From: CAZOVB01 sp046541415
Lineage (GTDB): Bacteria > Planctomycetota > Phycisphaerae > SM23-33
Direction: 5' to 3'
Assembly (NCBI GenBank): GCA_046541415.1
Contig: JBKHDI010000002.1
Span: 1-64,000, forward strand
Length of the DNA: 64,000 nt
This document shows positions 25,964 through 34,497 of the stretch, piece after piece. The notes under the pieces were generated by a model. It was not told the origin of the DNA. It saw only the letters and a program-made list of their open reading frames with translations, and made no database searches. Each line of letters starts with the position of its first letter. Position 1 is the stretch's first letter. Both the position numbers and the translations under genes were made by a program.

Positions 25964-27106
25964 ATGATTCGATCGCCAAAGCCCGTCGTCGTCTTTGCCC
26001 TGCTGCTGGGCCTCTGCCTGCCGAGTGCGGGCCAGGACCCGCAGGCCCCGAAAGACCCCGCCCTGACCGAAGGGCCTCTGACGCATGTGGCCGGGCCGAT
26101 CTCGAAGATCCTCGTGCTGCAGATCCGCGGCGGGAAGATCGCCCTGGACCGCGAGGTCTGGAACTCCCAGTCGATCCAGGACCAGACAGAGCAGCAGATC
26201 GAGCAGTTCAAGAAGAAGCTCATCGAGGCGGGTATGCCCGAAGACCAGGCCCGGGTCCAGGCGGAATATTCCGTGCAGAACCGGGGCGTGCGGATTCTTC
26301 TGCGCAAGCTGCAGCAGGAGATGCAGGCCACCCGCAGCGGCATGCGGCCGGCCGCCAAAGGCAGCCACCACACGCTGAGCAGCCAACACCTGGACGTCGA
26401 GATGGTTACCGGGGAGGACTTCCGCTTCACCGCCCGCGAGAACACAACCAACGCAGCCCATTTCGAGCTGGTCGAACGATTCGGCGACGTGACGATCCTC
26501 ATCTCGCGCCTGCCGGCAGACTGGATCCTGATCCTCCGCCAGAGCGATGACGGCTTCGTCGTTTCCGAGCAGAAGGGCGACCAACTCGAGTACCGCAAGG
26601 CAGCGAGCTTCGCCGAGCTCTACCGGACGGATCGGGCATACGTGCGCGACCGCCTCCTGCCGGTCCTGTCCCACTACGGGGTGGCCATGGTCACGCCCGA
26701 CAGCCCGGATGTCCGCAAGGTTCTGCTGGAAATGCTCGCCGATCCGGTCGACCAGGACGAGCGCGACGAGGTCCGCCAGCTGATCGCGGAGCTGGGCGGG
26801 GCGAAGTTCAAACTTCGCGAAGCTGCCGGCCAGAAGCTCAAGGCCAACTACGTCCGGTGGTTGGGGCTGATCCTCGCCGCCGCGGAAAACCCAGCCACGC
26901 CGGCAGAAGCGAAGGTCCGGCTGAACAAGCTCATCGCCGCCAATGCCGGCGAGCATCGCAACCGCCAGCTGGTCTGGCAGTTCGGCCTGGTTGACGATGC
27001 CGACTACCTCAAGTCGATCCTGCCGGACCTGGAAGGCGACGCTGCCCCGCTGGTCCGCAGCCGCCTGGAGAAGCTCGAAGCCAGCAAGCCGGCTGGCGGG
27101 CAGTAG
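25964..27106 (+). CDS. Secreted protein of unknown function with HEAT-like motif
   Basis: A 380-residue protein with an N-terminal signal peptide (about 1-26, cleavage near P-S-A-G-Q). The central part is mixed alpha/beta without a recognised domain. Near residue 265-330 it has L-G-G-A-K-F-K-L-R-E-A-A-G-Q-K-L and then A-K-V-R-L-N-K-L-I, a motif seen in many secreted planctomycete proteins and also in the protein at 41834-43570. Such motifs usually form helical hairpins. Function is unknown. It stands alone, 116 bases after the GH2 gene. Confidence 0.75.
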   Translation: MIRSPKPVVVFALLLGLCLPSAGQDPQAPKDPALTEGPLTHVAGPISKILVLQIRGGKIALDREVWNSQSIQDQTEQQIEQFKKKLIEAGMPEDQARVQAEYSVQNRGVRILLRKLQQEMQATRSGMRPAAKGSHHTLSSQHLDVEMVTGEDFRFTARENTTNAAHFELVERFGDVTILISRLPADWILILRQSDDGFVVSEQKGDQLEYRKAASFAELYRTDRAYVRDRLLPVLSHYGVAMVTPDSPDVRKVLLEMLADPVDQDERDEVRQLIAELGGAKFKLREAAGQKLKANYVRWLGLILAAAENPATPAEAKVRLNKLIAANAGEHRNRQLVWQFGLVDDADYLKSILPDLEGDAAPLVRSRLEKLEASKPAGGQ

Positions 27107-27249
27107 GCGTATCCAGAGGCCTGACCGGGATCGGTCCGGTGCATGTTCAGATTGGATGAAACCGGCCAAGGGGTCTTTCGGACACTCCGGCCGAGGCCTA
27201 CAATCTGTTGTGATTGCATGCCCGAACCATACGTGACAAGGAGCCCCCG

Positions 27250-28611
27250 ATGATCCCGTCCGGCTGGAAGTGTTCTGCATGGTTCTCCGTGCTGCTGCTG
27301 GGTCTGGCTGGTTGCCAGTCGCGCCAGGCGCCTGTCGGCAGCGTGATTTTCCTGCACCCTGACGGGACGTCGTCGGCCAACTGGGCGGTCGGGCGCAACC
27401 TGCTGGTCGGTCCGGACGGCCAACTGCAGTGGGACCGCCTGCCGGTGATGGCCGTCTATCGCGGTCACATGGCAGACAGCCTGACGGCCACCAGCAACGG
27501 CGGGGCGACCACGCATGCCTACGGCGTGAAGGTATACTCCGACGCGTACGGCACGTGGGGCGGGCCGTTGGCATCGCCGATCCTGGACCGCAACGGCGCC
27601 TCTGCCAGCGTGGCCCGACAGGCCATTGCAGCCGGCCTGCCGGTGGGGCTGGTCCAGAGCGGCACGAGCACCGAACCGGGTACGGGCTGCTTTGTCACCT
27701 CCGTGCCCGATCGGGGCATGCACGAGGAGATCGCCGCCCAGCTGGTTGCCAGCGACGCCGATGTCATGCTCGGCGGGGGCGAGAAGTACTACCTGCCCGC
27801 CGGCACGAAAGGGCTGTACGGGCCCGGTGTCCGCAAGGACGGGCGGAACCTCATCGAAGAGGCCCGCCAGTTGGGCTACACCGTGGTCAGAACGCGGCAG
27901 GAGTTGATGGACGTCCCGGCCGATACCGAAAAGCTGCTGGGCATCTTCGCCGAGTATCACACGTTCAACGACAAGCCCGAGGAGGTCCTGGCCGAGCAGA
28001 ACCTGCCGCTCTACTGGCCCGAGGCGCCGACGGTGGGGGAGATGACGCGGGTCGCCCTGCGGGTCCTGGAGGCGAAGAATAAGCGCTTCCTGCTGGTGAT
28101 CGAGGAGGAGGGGACGGACAACTTCGGCAATAACAACAATGCCGTCGGCCTGCTGGAGGCGATGCGACGGGCGGATGAGGCGATCGGCATCTGTCGCGAC
28201 TATGTGGAAAACAACCCGCGGACGCTGCTGCTGACTGCGGCCGACAGCGATGGGGGAGGCATGCGGCTGAGGGGCATCAAGACAGGCCCCGGCCGGGACG
28301 TGCCTGCAAAGCTCCCGCCGACCGACCGCAACGGTGCGCCGATCGACGGCGTGGGCGGGACGGGGACAGCCCCGTTTGTCGCCGCACCGGATCGGTTCGG
28401 CAAGCGCCTGCCGTTCGCGGTGACATGGGCGTCGCTGTCGGACGTCACCGGCGGGGTGCTGATCCGGGCAGAGGGCTTCAACAGCCGCCTGGTATCCGAG
28501 CCCGGCGACAACACGCAGATCGCGGAGATCATGCGAACCACACTGTTCGGCCCCGCGGCCGCTGGACCCGCCCAAACGGTCCCGCCTCCCCGCAAGCGTC
28601 CGGCAGAATGA
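27250..28611 (+). CDS. Alkaline-phosphatase-superfamily lipoprotein with altered metal site
   Basis: A 453-residue exported protein. The signal peptide ends in L-L-G-L-A-G-C, a lipobox, so it should be membrane-anchored. H-P-D-G-T-S-S matches the first metal-binding strand, and T-S-N-G-G-A-T-T-H-A-Y-G-V-K aligns with the nucleophile region of alkaline phosphatases, the serine being retained. E-E-E-G-T-D-N-F-G-N-N-N-N-A aligns with the region that normally has a zinc-binding histidine, here Asn. T-A-A-D-S-D-G replaces the usual A-D-H, and the last histidine motif is also absent. Catalysis may use other metals or be lost. The ATG at 27250 follows aaggag. Confidence 0.75.
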   Translation: MIPSGWKCSAWFSVLLLGLAGCQSRQAPVGSVIFLHPDGTSSANWAVGRNLLVGPDGQLQWDRLPVMAVYRGHMADSLTATSNGGATTHAYGVKVYSDAYGTWGGPLASPILDRNGASASVARQAIAAGLPVGLVQSGTSTEPGTGCFVTSVPDRGMHEEIAAQLVASDADVMLGGGEKYYLPAGTKGLYGPGVRKDGRNLIEEARQLGYTVVRTRQELMDVPADTEKLLGIFAEYHTFNDKPEEVLAEQNLPLYWPEAPTVGEMTRVALRVLEAKNKRFLLVIEEEGTDNFGNNNNAVGLLEAMRRADEAIGICRDYVENNPRTLLLTAADSDGGGMRLRGIKTGPGRDVPAKLPPTDRNGAPIDGVGGTGTAPFVAAPDRFGKRLPFAVTWASLSDVTGGVLIRAEGFNSRLVSEPGDNTQIAEIMRTTLFGPAAAGPAQTVPPPRKRPAE

Positions 28612-29538
28612 TCAGCCGGCCTGGCTCTGCTCGGGCACGAGGACGGTCAAGGACCGCGGGACGAGACGGTACTCCAGCCGGCCGGAGAGGCCCATCACCT
28701 CCCCGTCCAGGCCCACCTTGATCGACTCTTCCGGCGAGGTGACGGTGGCGCTGTCGGTGGTGTGGATGTGGATCTGCCGGCTATGGGCCATCAGGTTCAG
28801 CAGGTAGAACAGGCTCAGCCAGAACAGCCCGGCACGATTGCGGATATTGGCCCAGTAGATCACCAGCTTGCCGTCGTCCAGTTTGCTGCGTTGGGGCATG
28901 AGCGAAAGGGGTTTATCGGGCAGGTTGTTGCTGATCACCGCCAGCCAGGTCCGGCCGGTCAGCGACTCGCCCTGTGTCTCGATGCGCAACTGGTTCCGCC
29001 GCAGCGTGTGGTAGAGATACTCCAGCCGTCGGGGCAATTGGAATATGCCTCGCAGCAGGCCTCCTGAGCGGATTTCCTCGCGTTGTTCGGCCAGGCGGGG
29101 CACCAGGCCGATCGATGACTGGCAGAGGAAGACCTCGTCGTTCATCCGGGCGGTGTCGACGCGGATCGGTCGCCGGCGCTGCATGACCTGGATCGCCTCG
29201 CGCCAGTCCATGGGCAGTTGCAGGTCGCGGGCGAAGATGTTGATCGTGCCCATCGGCAGGACCATCAGGGCCATGTCGTTGTCCATCGCTGTCCGGGCTG
29301 CGTAGCGGACCGTTCCGTCGCCTCCGCCGACGACGAGGATCTCGGCGTCGCTTTCGGCGGCGGCCTGCATCGCCTCGGCGAGTTCTTCGCCTTCTCGACA
29401 GTCCACCTCGGCCTGCAGGCCGATCTGCTCGAGTCGGGTGCGGACTTCCGAGACCAGTTCATCCCGTTCCATCTTGATCACGCTGCCCCCGCGGCGGTTG
29501 ATCACCGCGTAACATTTCGTGCCGGTCTGTTCTTGCAT
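28612..29538 (-). CDS. Diacylglycerol kinase family lipid kinase
   Basis: Predicted soluble lipid kinase of the YegS/DgkB family, 308 residues, phosphorylating diacylglycerol or a related lipid. V-V-G-G-G-D-G-T-V is the nucleotide-binding loop, and M-G-T-I-N-I-F-A-R-D-L follows it as expected. The C-terminal domain has the G-L-D-G-E metal/lipid segment. The ATG at 29538 fits the family start; the longer frame to 29844 is a shadow. It converges on the phosphatase gene with no intergenic bases between the stops. The small stress genes on its other side are transcribed divergently. Confidence 0.9.
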   Translation of the reverse strand: MQEQTGTKCYAVINRRGGSVIKMERDELVSEVRTRLEQIGLQAEVDCREGEELAEAMQAAAESDAEILVVGGGDGTVRYAARTAMDNDMALMVLPMGTINIFARDLQLPMDWREAIQVMQRRRPIRVDTARMNDEVFLCQSSIGLVPRLAEQREEIRSGGLLRGIFQLPRRLEYLYHTLRRNQLRIETQGESLTGRTWLAVISNNLPDKPLSLMPQRSKLDDGKLVIYWANIRNRAGLFWLSLFYLLNLMAHSRQIHIHTTDSATVTSPEESIKVGLDGEVMGLSGRLEYRLVPRSLTVLVPEQSQAG

Positions 29539-29750
29539 GTTTCTCTTTCGAATTCTTCTGGGGATGCTCCTGCCGGTCAGAAGCCACGGATGCCAGAGAA
29601 TCGTATCCTTCTGACAGGATCCATGAGAGTATCCCTCGTTTTTGGTTCGGCCGGGGCAGGTATATACAATACATCGTCTGCAAAAAGTAGATAGCCGTTC
29701 TGCAAACAGGCGGACGCGGCTTGGTATACACGAATGAAAGGAGAATAGAG

Positions 29751-29927
29751 ATGTTGTATTGGATGCTGGTCTTTTTCCTGATCGCGGTTGTCGCGGCCAT
29801 CTTCGGCTTCGGCGGCATTGCTGCCGGTGCAGCCACGATCGCACAGGTACTGTTCTGGATCTTCCTGATCGTCTTTATCGTTTCGGTGGTTGTCGCCCTG
29901 GCAAGACGGGGTAAACAGGCCGCCTGA
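29751..29927 (+). CDS. DUF1328 small membrane protein
   Basis: A 58-residue protein made almost wholly of two transmembrane helices, with W-M-L-V-F-F-L-I-A and F-G-F-G-G-I-A-A-G-A, the DUF1328 (YtjA) signature. It starts at the ATG at 29751 with aaaggag before it; an earlier in-frame ATG at 29721 would add an unlikely hydrophilic lead. Function is unknown; homologues are often induced in stationary or general stress. It is first in a run of four tiny plus-strand genes and has its own terminator. Confidence 0.9.
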   Translation: MLYWMLVFFLIAVVAAIFGFGGIAAGAATIAQVLFWIFLIVFIVSVVVALARRGKQAA

Positions 29928-29948
29928 GCGGGAATACGAAGTGTAGCA

Positions 29949-29982
29949 CACACAGGCTGACTCGTATCAGCCTGTGTTTTTT
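29949..29982 (+). terminator. Rho-independent terminator after the DUF1328 gene
   Basis: An 11-base stem, acacaggctga with tcagcctgtgt, with a 6-base loop, runs straight into six T residues at 29977-29982. Confidence 0.9.
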
Positions 29983-30137
29983 GGATTGCATGCTGGGGGG
30001 ATTCTCTATCGCTTGTCGCGTTTTGTCTGACGTTAAAATAGGGGGCAGGCATCTGTGTTTGTGCGACAGGTGTGTATACAGTTCCTTGAACAGACGAAGC
30101 ACACTCATAACCGGGTAAAGGTGAAAGGAAGACGCAC

Positions 30138-30464
30138 ATGGAAGCCAAGAGCGATAAAGACAGGCAGAAAGAGATCGACTCGCTGAAGAGCGACATCCAG
30201 GACCTTCGCAAGGACGTCAAGTCCCTGATGAGTACGTTGAAGGATGACGGCTCTGACAAGCTCAACGATCTGAAGGAACGGCTGGCGGCGACCTACAGCG
30301 AAAAGAAGGAAGCGGCGGGCAGGTCGCTTCGCTCGGCCCATGATCGCGTCCGAAGCAAGGCCGACAGTCTGCACAAGACTGCCGAGGAGCACCCTTTTAC
30401 CACCGCCATCGTGGCCCTCTGCTCGGGTCTGATCGCAGGAGCCATGCTGGGCCATCGAAAATGA
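30138..30464 (+). CDS. DUF883 (ElaB/YqjD-like) ribosome- or membrane-associated protein
   Basis: A 108-residue protein with a charged, heptad-like coiled coil (about 1-80) followed by one C-terminal transmembrane segment with E-E-H-P-F-T-T-A-I-V-A-L and G-L-I-A-G-A-M-L-G. This is the layout of the ElaB/YqjD family, tail-anchored proteins reported to bind ribosomes in stationary phase in enterobacteria. A gaaagga stretch precedes the start. Its stop overlaps the next start (ATGA), so the two proteins are produced together. Confidence 0.88.
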   Translation: MEAKSDKDRQKEIDSLKSDIQDLRKDVKSLMSTLKDDGSDKLNDLKERLAATYSEKKEAAGRSLRSAHDRVRSKADSLHKTAEEHPFTTAIVALCSGLIAGAMLGHRK

Positions 30465-30748
30465 ACAGGTTCCTGTCCTTTCTCAATGTGGCCCTGGACC
30501 TGGCAGCGGCCTATCGAAACCTGGAAAAGCCCCGCAAGCCGCGGATTGCCGCCGACATCATCCTGCTGGCCTTCTCCGGCATGCTGCTGCTGACGTTCCT
30601 GGGCTTCTCGATAGCGGCGGTGTTTCTGGCTTTGGCGGCTACGTTGTCCGAGCCGATCGCTGCGCTGCTTACCGGCGTCGGCGCCTTGGCCGTCGCGGTG
30701 ATCGCCTTCGCTGCCTCCCGCTGGGTCATGCAGGACCGTACAGACTGA
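30461..30748 (+). CDS. Holin-superfamily III/DUF1469-like membrane protein
   Basis: A 95-residue protein with two strong transmembrane helices (about 28-50 and 58-82) and a short N-terminal amphipathic region. The size, the two-helix layout and the coupling to a DUF883 gene match the YqjE/DUF1469 family. The start at 30461 overlaps the previous stop by four bases. In enterobacteria the yqjD-yqjE pair is also adjacent, so the cassette is conserved across phyla. The function is unknown. Confidence 0.8.
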   Translation: MNRFLSFLNVALDLAAAYRNLEKPRKPRIAADIILLAFSGMLLLTFLGFSIAAVFLALAATLSEPIAALLTGVGALAVAVIAFAASRWVMQDRTD

Positions 30749-30801
30749 ACACCCAATTCATTACTCGCTTCTACACGCAACCATCCAGGAAAGGAGAAAA
30801 C

Positions 30802-30951
30802 ATGAAAGCTTTCTGGAAACGTATTGGAATCGGACTGATGACCGCGATATTCGCGGCCGGCACCGTCTCGACCCTGTCCATGGCAGGTTGTGACGACGAC
30901 GACGATCCCGTCGAAGACGCCGCCGACGAACTCGAAGAAGAAACCGATTGA
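30802..30951 (+). CDS. Tiny acidic lipoprotein
   Basis: A 49-residue product too short for most gene finders. It has a basic start M-K-A-F-W-K-R, a hydrophobic core and T-L-S-M-A-G-C as lipobox, then a tail of Asp and Glu: C-D-D-D-D-D-P-V-E-D, D-E-L-E-E-E. A gaaaggagaaaac stretch precedes the ATG. The mature peptide would be about 20 residues, nearly all acidic, held at the membrane. It resembles entericidin-like small lipoproteins in layout only. A larger lipoprotein with the same C-E/D-D start is at 54691. Confidence 0.75.
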   Translation: MKAFWKRIGIGLMTAIFAAGTVSTLSMAGCDDDDDPVEDAADELEEETD

Positions 30952-31002
30952 GCATCTGCTTTGAGTCAGGCGGTTGAGTCCGTCTGAATCAAGACAGTGC
31001 AC

Positions 31003-31046
31003 AGCCGAGGCGCCGACATTCTTGTCGACGCCTCGGCTTATTTCTT
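31003..31046 (+). terminator. Rho-independent terminator after the small stress cassette
   Basis: agccgaggcg at 31003-31012 pairs with cgcctcggct at 31029-31038, with extra pairs inside (ccgac/gtcga), followed by tatttctt. It closes the DUF883-holin-lipoprotein transcript. Confidence 0.8.
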
Positions 31047-31102
31047 GCCAGCAGTCTCCCGCTGCGGTTCAATCAGAACCTCGAACCGCTAGCGAGGAAA
31101 TC

Positions 31103-32167
31103 ATGGAATCGGATCTTGAGGTTTTCGGCGACATCACGAGTTTCAGGCGCCCCAGCCGGCTGCTCTACCACTTCAACTGCACCGAGGACCTGAAACGCAG
31201 GTTGCAGGACCACATCGGCCAGGAAGACTTCGCCGAGCACTTCGGGATGTTTCGGCCGGTGCACCTGTCCCCGAAAGCGCCGCCAGAGGCCCCCCGGCCG
31301 GACTTCTCGGTTTACTACAACCTGGACGAACTGCCGGCCGGGACCACCATCAACTCCGATGGCGTGGCCGTCGTGCCCAGCGGGTTCTACCACTTCACCG
31401 GGTTCGTCTCCCCGCTTGCCAACGCCACCAGCCTGCAGCAGATCGAGCAGTTCCCGATCCGCCGGATGGCCGGGTGGGACGTGTCCCACTACGAGCAGAT
31501 CGTCCGACAGGCCCACGCGGCAGGACGCGTTGTGACCACCTGGGCAGGCCACATGTACGAGACGGCCTGGCAGATCCGCGGCTATGAGGCGTTCCTGATG
31601 GACCTGCTGGAAAGGCCCGCCTGGGCCGAGTCACTGCTGGATCGCATCGCCGCCAACAACCTCTTTCGCGCCCAGGCCGCCGCTGCCGCCGGTGCCGATG
31701 CCCTCCACTGCGGCGACGACATCGCCAGCCAGAAAGCCCTGATGTTCTCGCCCGAGATCTGGCGACGCTTCATGCTCTCGCGGTGGTCGGCCGTCTGGGC
31801 CGCTGCCAAGAAAATCAAGCCGGACATCCGCATCCACTACCACAGCGACGGCGACATCCTGGAGATCGTGCCCGAACTGGTCGCCGCCGGCGTGGATATC
31901 CTCAACCCGGTCCAGCCCGAGTGTCTCGACGCCACTGCCATCTACGCCCGATTCGCCGGCCGACTGGCCATGGACGGGCTGATCGGCACGCAGTCGACCA
32001 TGCCCTTCGGCTCAGCCGACGATGTCCGCCGGCGGGTCCGAGAATGTGTCGAGACCTACGGCCGATCCGGCGGGCTGATCCTCTCGCCGACGCACATCCT
32101 GGAACCCGAAGTGCCCATCGCCAACATCGAAGCCTTCGTCGAAGCCTGTAGAGAATACACCCAGTAG
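31103..32167 (+). CDS. Uroporphyrinogen decarboxylase (URO-D) family protein
   Basis: A 354-residue TIM-barrel protein of the URO-D superfamily. It has H-C-G-D-D-I-A-S-Q and the later R-I-H-Y-H-S-D-G-D segment, followed by N-P-V-Q-P-E-C, typical of the paralogues that are abundant in planctomycetes and lentisphaerae. The residues needed for haem-pathway decarboxylation cannot be confirmed, and relatives also include corrinoid methyltransferases, so the reaction is open. The start at 31103 follows gcgagg; an upstream in-frame ATG at 30974 overlaps the terminator and is rejected. It ends 10 bases before a fucosidase gene, probably the same operon. Confidence 0.8.
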   Translation: MESDLEVFGDITSFRRPSRLLYHFNCTEDLKRRLQDHIGQEDFAEHFGMFRPVHLSPKAPPEAPRPDFSVYYNLDELPAGTTINSDGVAVVPSGFYHFTGFVSPLANATSLQQIEQFPIRRMAGWDVSHYEQIVRQAHAAGRVVTTWAGHMYETAWQIRGYEAFLMDLLERPAWAESLLDRIAANNLFRAQAAAAAGADALHCGDDIASQKALMFSPEIWRRFMLSRWSAVWAAAKKIKPDIRIHYHSDGDILEIVPELVAAGVDILNPVQPECLDATAIYARFAGRLAMDGLIGTQSTMPFGSADDVRRRVRECVETYGRSGGLILSPTHILEPEVPIANIEAFVEACREYTQ

Positions 32168-32177
32168 GGGCCCGCAT

Positions 32178-33455
32178 ATGCCCGCAGACCAGACCGACAG
32201 CAACCTCATCCGCCCCGGCTACCAGCAGCGCTCAGGGGCCCGCGACGACCCTCGCATGGACTGGTGGCGCGAGGCGAAATTCGGCCTGTTCATCCACTGG
32301 GGCCTCTACGCCCAGGACCCGGGCAGGTGGTCGGAATATCCCGATACCGTGACGCACCACTGGACCGGCGAATGGATCCAGCACGTCAAGCGGATCCCCA
32401 GGGACCAATACGTCCGCTGGGCCGAGACGTTCGACCCCCGCGGCTTCGACGCCGACGCGTGGGTTCGCCTGGCCGCCCAGACCGGACAGAAATACATCGT
32501 CATCACCGCCAAGCACCACGACGGGTTCTGCCTGTTCAAGACCGGAACGACGGACTTCAACGTTGTCGATGCTTCGCCGTTCGGGCGGGACATCATCGCC
32601 GAGCTGGCCGAGGCCTGCCGCCGCCAGTCCATGCCCTTCGGCCTCTACTACTCCCAGGCCCAGGACTGGCACGACCCGGACGGGCTGGGCAACGACTGGG
32701 ACGACGACCCGCAGGCCCGGGACTTCCAGGCCTATCTCGACCGCACGTGCAAGCCGCAACTGGTCGAACTGCTGAACAACTACGGCCAGATCGCGGTGGT
32801 CTGGTTCGACACGCCGATGTCCATGACGGCTGAGCAGTCGCAGCAACTGGTCGACCTGGTCCACAAGCATCAGCCGCGTTGCCTGGTCTGCGGGCGGATC
32901 GGCAACGGCCTGGGCGACTACACCAGCTACCGGGACAACAAGTTCGCTTCGGGCCCGGTTGATTTCGACTTCGAGACGCCGATGACGATGAACCGCACGT
33001 GGGGGTACGTCGAGGCGGACAAGGCCTTCGTCCCTGCCCCGGAACTGCTGCGCAAGCTGATCGAGACGGCCAGCCGGGGAGGCAACCTGCTCTGCAACGT
33101 CGGGCCTGACGAGATGGGGCTGATCCCGGACGGCAACCGCAGGCCCCTGTTGGAAGCGGGCCGCTGGCTGGCCCGCAACGGCGAGTCGATCTACGCCAGC
33201 GGCCCAGCTGAGTTGACCGGCGACTACTCGCTGCTCTGGACGCGCCGAGAGGGCAAGGTGTACCTGCACCTGCTCAGCTGGCCGATTACCGGGCAGGTGG
33301 ATCTGCCCGATGCGGTGGCCGGGGTTGAGTCAGTCCGCCTGCTCTGGCCGACGGCGCAGGTGCCGGTCCGCTCAGAGTCCGGCCGGTCGATGATCCGCCT
33401 GGACCCGGCCTGGCGAAGCGCGCTGCCTCTGGTGATGGAGCTGTCGATCGACTGA
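32178..33455 (+). CDS. GH29 alpha-L-fucosidase
   Basis: Predicted alpha-L-fucosidase, 425 residues. It opens with W-W-R-E-A-K-F-G-L-F-I-H-W-G-L-Y, the GH29 signature, then Y-I-V-I-T-A-K-H-H-D-G-F-C-L-F. The nucleophile aspartate is in V-V-W-F-D-T (Asp211). A C-terminal beta domain (about 340-425) follows. No signal peptide is present, so the substrate would be an imported fuco-oligosaccharide. It shares a transcript with the URO-D protein and lies within 20 kb of a sulfatase, which suits degradation of sulfated fucose-containing glycans. Confidence 0.93.
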   Translation: MPADQTDSNLIRPGYQQRSGARDDPRMDWWREAKFGLFIHWGLYAQDPGRWSEYPDTVTHHWTGEWIQHVKRIPRDQYVRWAETFDPRGFDADAWVRLAAQTGQKYIVITAKHHDGFCLFKTGTTDFNVVDASPFGRDIIAELAEACRRQSMPFGLYYSQAQDWHDPDGLGNDWDDDPQARDFQAYLDRTCKPQLVELLNNYGQIAVVWFDTPMSMTAEQSQQLVDLVHKHQPRCLVCGRIGNGLGDYTSYRDNKFASGPVDFDFETPMTMNRTWGYVEADKAFVPAPELLRKLIETASRGGNLLCNVGPDEMGLIPDGNRRPLLEAGRWLARNGESIYASGPAELTGDYSLLWTRREGKVYLHLLSWPITGQVDLPDAVAGVESVRLLWPTAQVPVRSESGRSMIRLDPAWRSALPLVMELSID

Positions 33456-33478
33456 AACAGCCCGGCTGGCGGGGGCAG

Positions 33479-33518
33479 AAAAAAAGGAACGGGCAGGCGA
33501 TTCGGGAACCGCCAGCCC
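33479..33518 (-). terminator. Terminator of the PEP-CTERM esterase gene
   Basis: On the minus strand gggctggcg (33518-33510) pairs with cgcctgccc (33499-33491), one mismatch, followed by a seven-T run (33485-33479). It lies about 35 bases past the stop of the esterase. Confidence 0.8.
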
Positions 33519-33551
33519 GCCCTTCACAGAGGAGGACTTCTGTAGGGATGA

Positions 33552-34421
33552 TCAGACGTTCTTGTCCTCTCGCTTCTTGTTTCTCTTGCGCTTGGCGGGC
33601 CTGAGCAGGGCTGCTCCACCCAGCCCCAGCAGCGACAGCGTCGCCGGCTCGGGGATGACGGTATAGGCTGTGACCATGTCGGTGGCCAGTTCGTCAAGAC
33701 CCTGCTGGGTGAAGTGCGTGTAGTCGCTTCCGAGTTGGCTGACGTCGGTATCGACGAGGACCGCCCAGGGATCGCCGGCGGCCACCGCGGCCTGTTTGGC
33801 CTGGATGATCGGGGTGTAATCCATCTCACCGTAGGGCGTGTTGTAGTCACTGATCGGGTAGGTGATGTCCGGGTCGTCGCCCAGGGTCGTCTCGCCAATG
33901 ATGATGGGCAGATTCGCTGCGCCGGTTTCTCCCCGGACGGCGGCGATCAGGTCCTTGAGGTAGACGTCGTAGTTGTTGGCTGCCTCCGGTTGGGGCGGCG
34001 GGGCCAGGCCGGCGTGGATATTGCTTGCCTTGGCGTCCTGTTCGCCCTGCATCCAGAACATGGCCCGGATGACGGGCGTGTCGCCGTTGGCGCGGATATC
34101 GGTCAGGGTTGCATCGAGTTTGACGACCAGGTCGGCATACATCTGTCCCGGAACAGAGGGATGCCACGACGGTCGAACCGTGTAGCCCGGGTGCAGCGAC
34201 GTGCCTCCGCGGCTGTGGTGGACGTAGACGTGGTTGCTGCCGCCGATGATGCTGTCCACGGCGGTCGGGATCGGTCCGGTGGTCCCGGTGTCTTTGTTGA
34301 CCAGTCCGTCGGCGTTGGACTGGCCGGCGACGATCCAGACGTTGACCTCCCCGGCCTTGGCGCCGGCAGCCAGAAACAGCAGGACAAGCGAGAGAGTGGA
34401 GAGAGGAATTGTAAGTCTCAT
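33552..34421 (-). CDS. Secreted sialate-O-acetylesterase-like protein with PEP-CTERM tail
   Basis: A 289-residue exported esterase of the SASA (DUF303) SGNH family. A signal peptide (about 1-23) precedes V-A-G-Q-S-N-A-D-G, whose serine is the nucleophile. W-M-Q-G-E-Q-D and, near the end, D-Y-T-H-F are the other catalytic blocks. The C-terminus has V-I-P-E-P-A-T-L, a hydrophobic helix and a basic tail, the PEP-CTERM signal read by exosortase. It should remove acetyl groups from acylated glycans at the cell surface. The next PEP-CTERM gene upstream is on the same strand. Confidence 0.85.
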   Translation of the reverse strand: MRLTIPLSTLSLVLLFLAAGAKAGEVNVWIVAGQSNADGLVNKDTGTTGPIPTAVDSIIGGSNHVYVHHSRGGTSLHPGYTVRPSWHPSVPGQMYADLVVKLDATLTDIRANGDTPVIRAMFWMQGEQDAKASNIHAGLAPPPQPEAANNYDVYLKDLIAAVRGETGAANLPIIIGETTLGDDPDITYPISDYNTPYGEMDYTPIIQAKQAAVAAGDPWAVLVDTDVSQLGSDYTHFTQQGLDELATDMVTAYTVIPEPATLSLLGLGGAALLRPAKRKRNKKREDKNV

Positions 34422-34437
34422 GATGTTGTACTCCGTT

Positions 34438-34481
34438 GCCGCCGCGGCCGGGCCCTCCTTATCGGAACCGGCCGCGACGGC
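34438..34481 (-). other. Strong intergenic hairpin between two PEP-CTERM genes
   Basis: gccgccgcggccgg at 34438-34451 pairs with ccggccgcgacggc at 34468-34481, with one mismatch. No T-run follows on either strand, so it may be a transcript-processing or stability element, or a weak terminator, between two genes read leftwards. Confidence 0.5.
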
Positions 34482-34497
34482 TTGTCCTCAGGACCCG

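Noticed and set aside
30974..31102. N-terminal extension of the URO-D protein
   Set aside because: It would run through the terminator at 31003-31046; the ATG at 31103 fits the family and has an upstream gagg.
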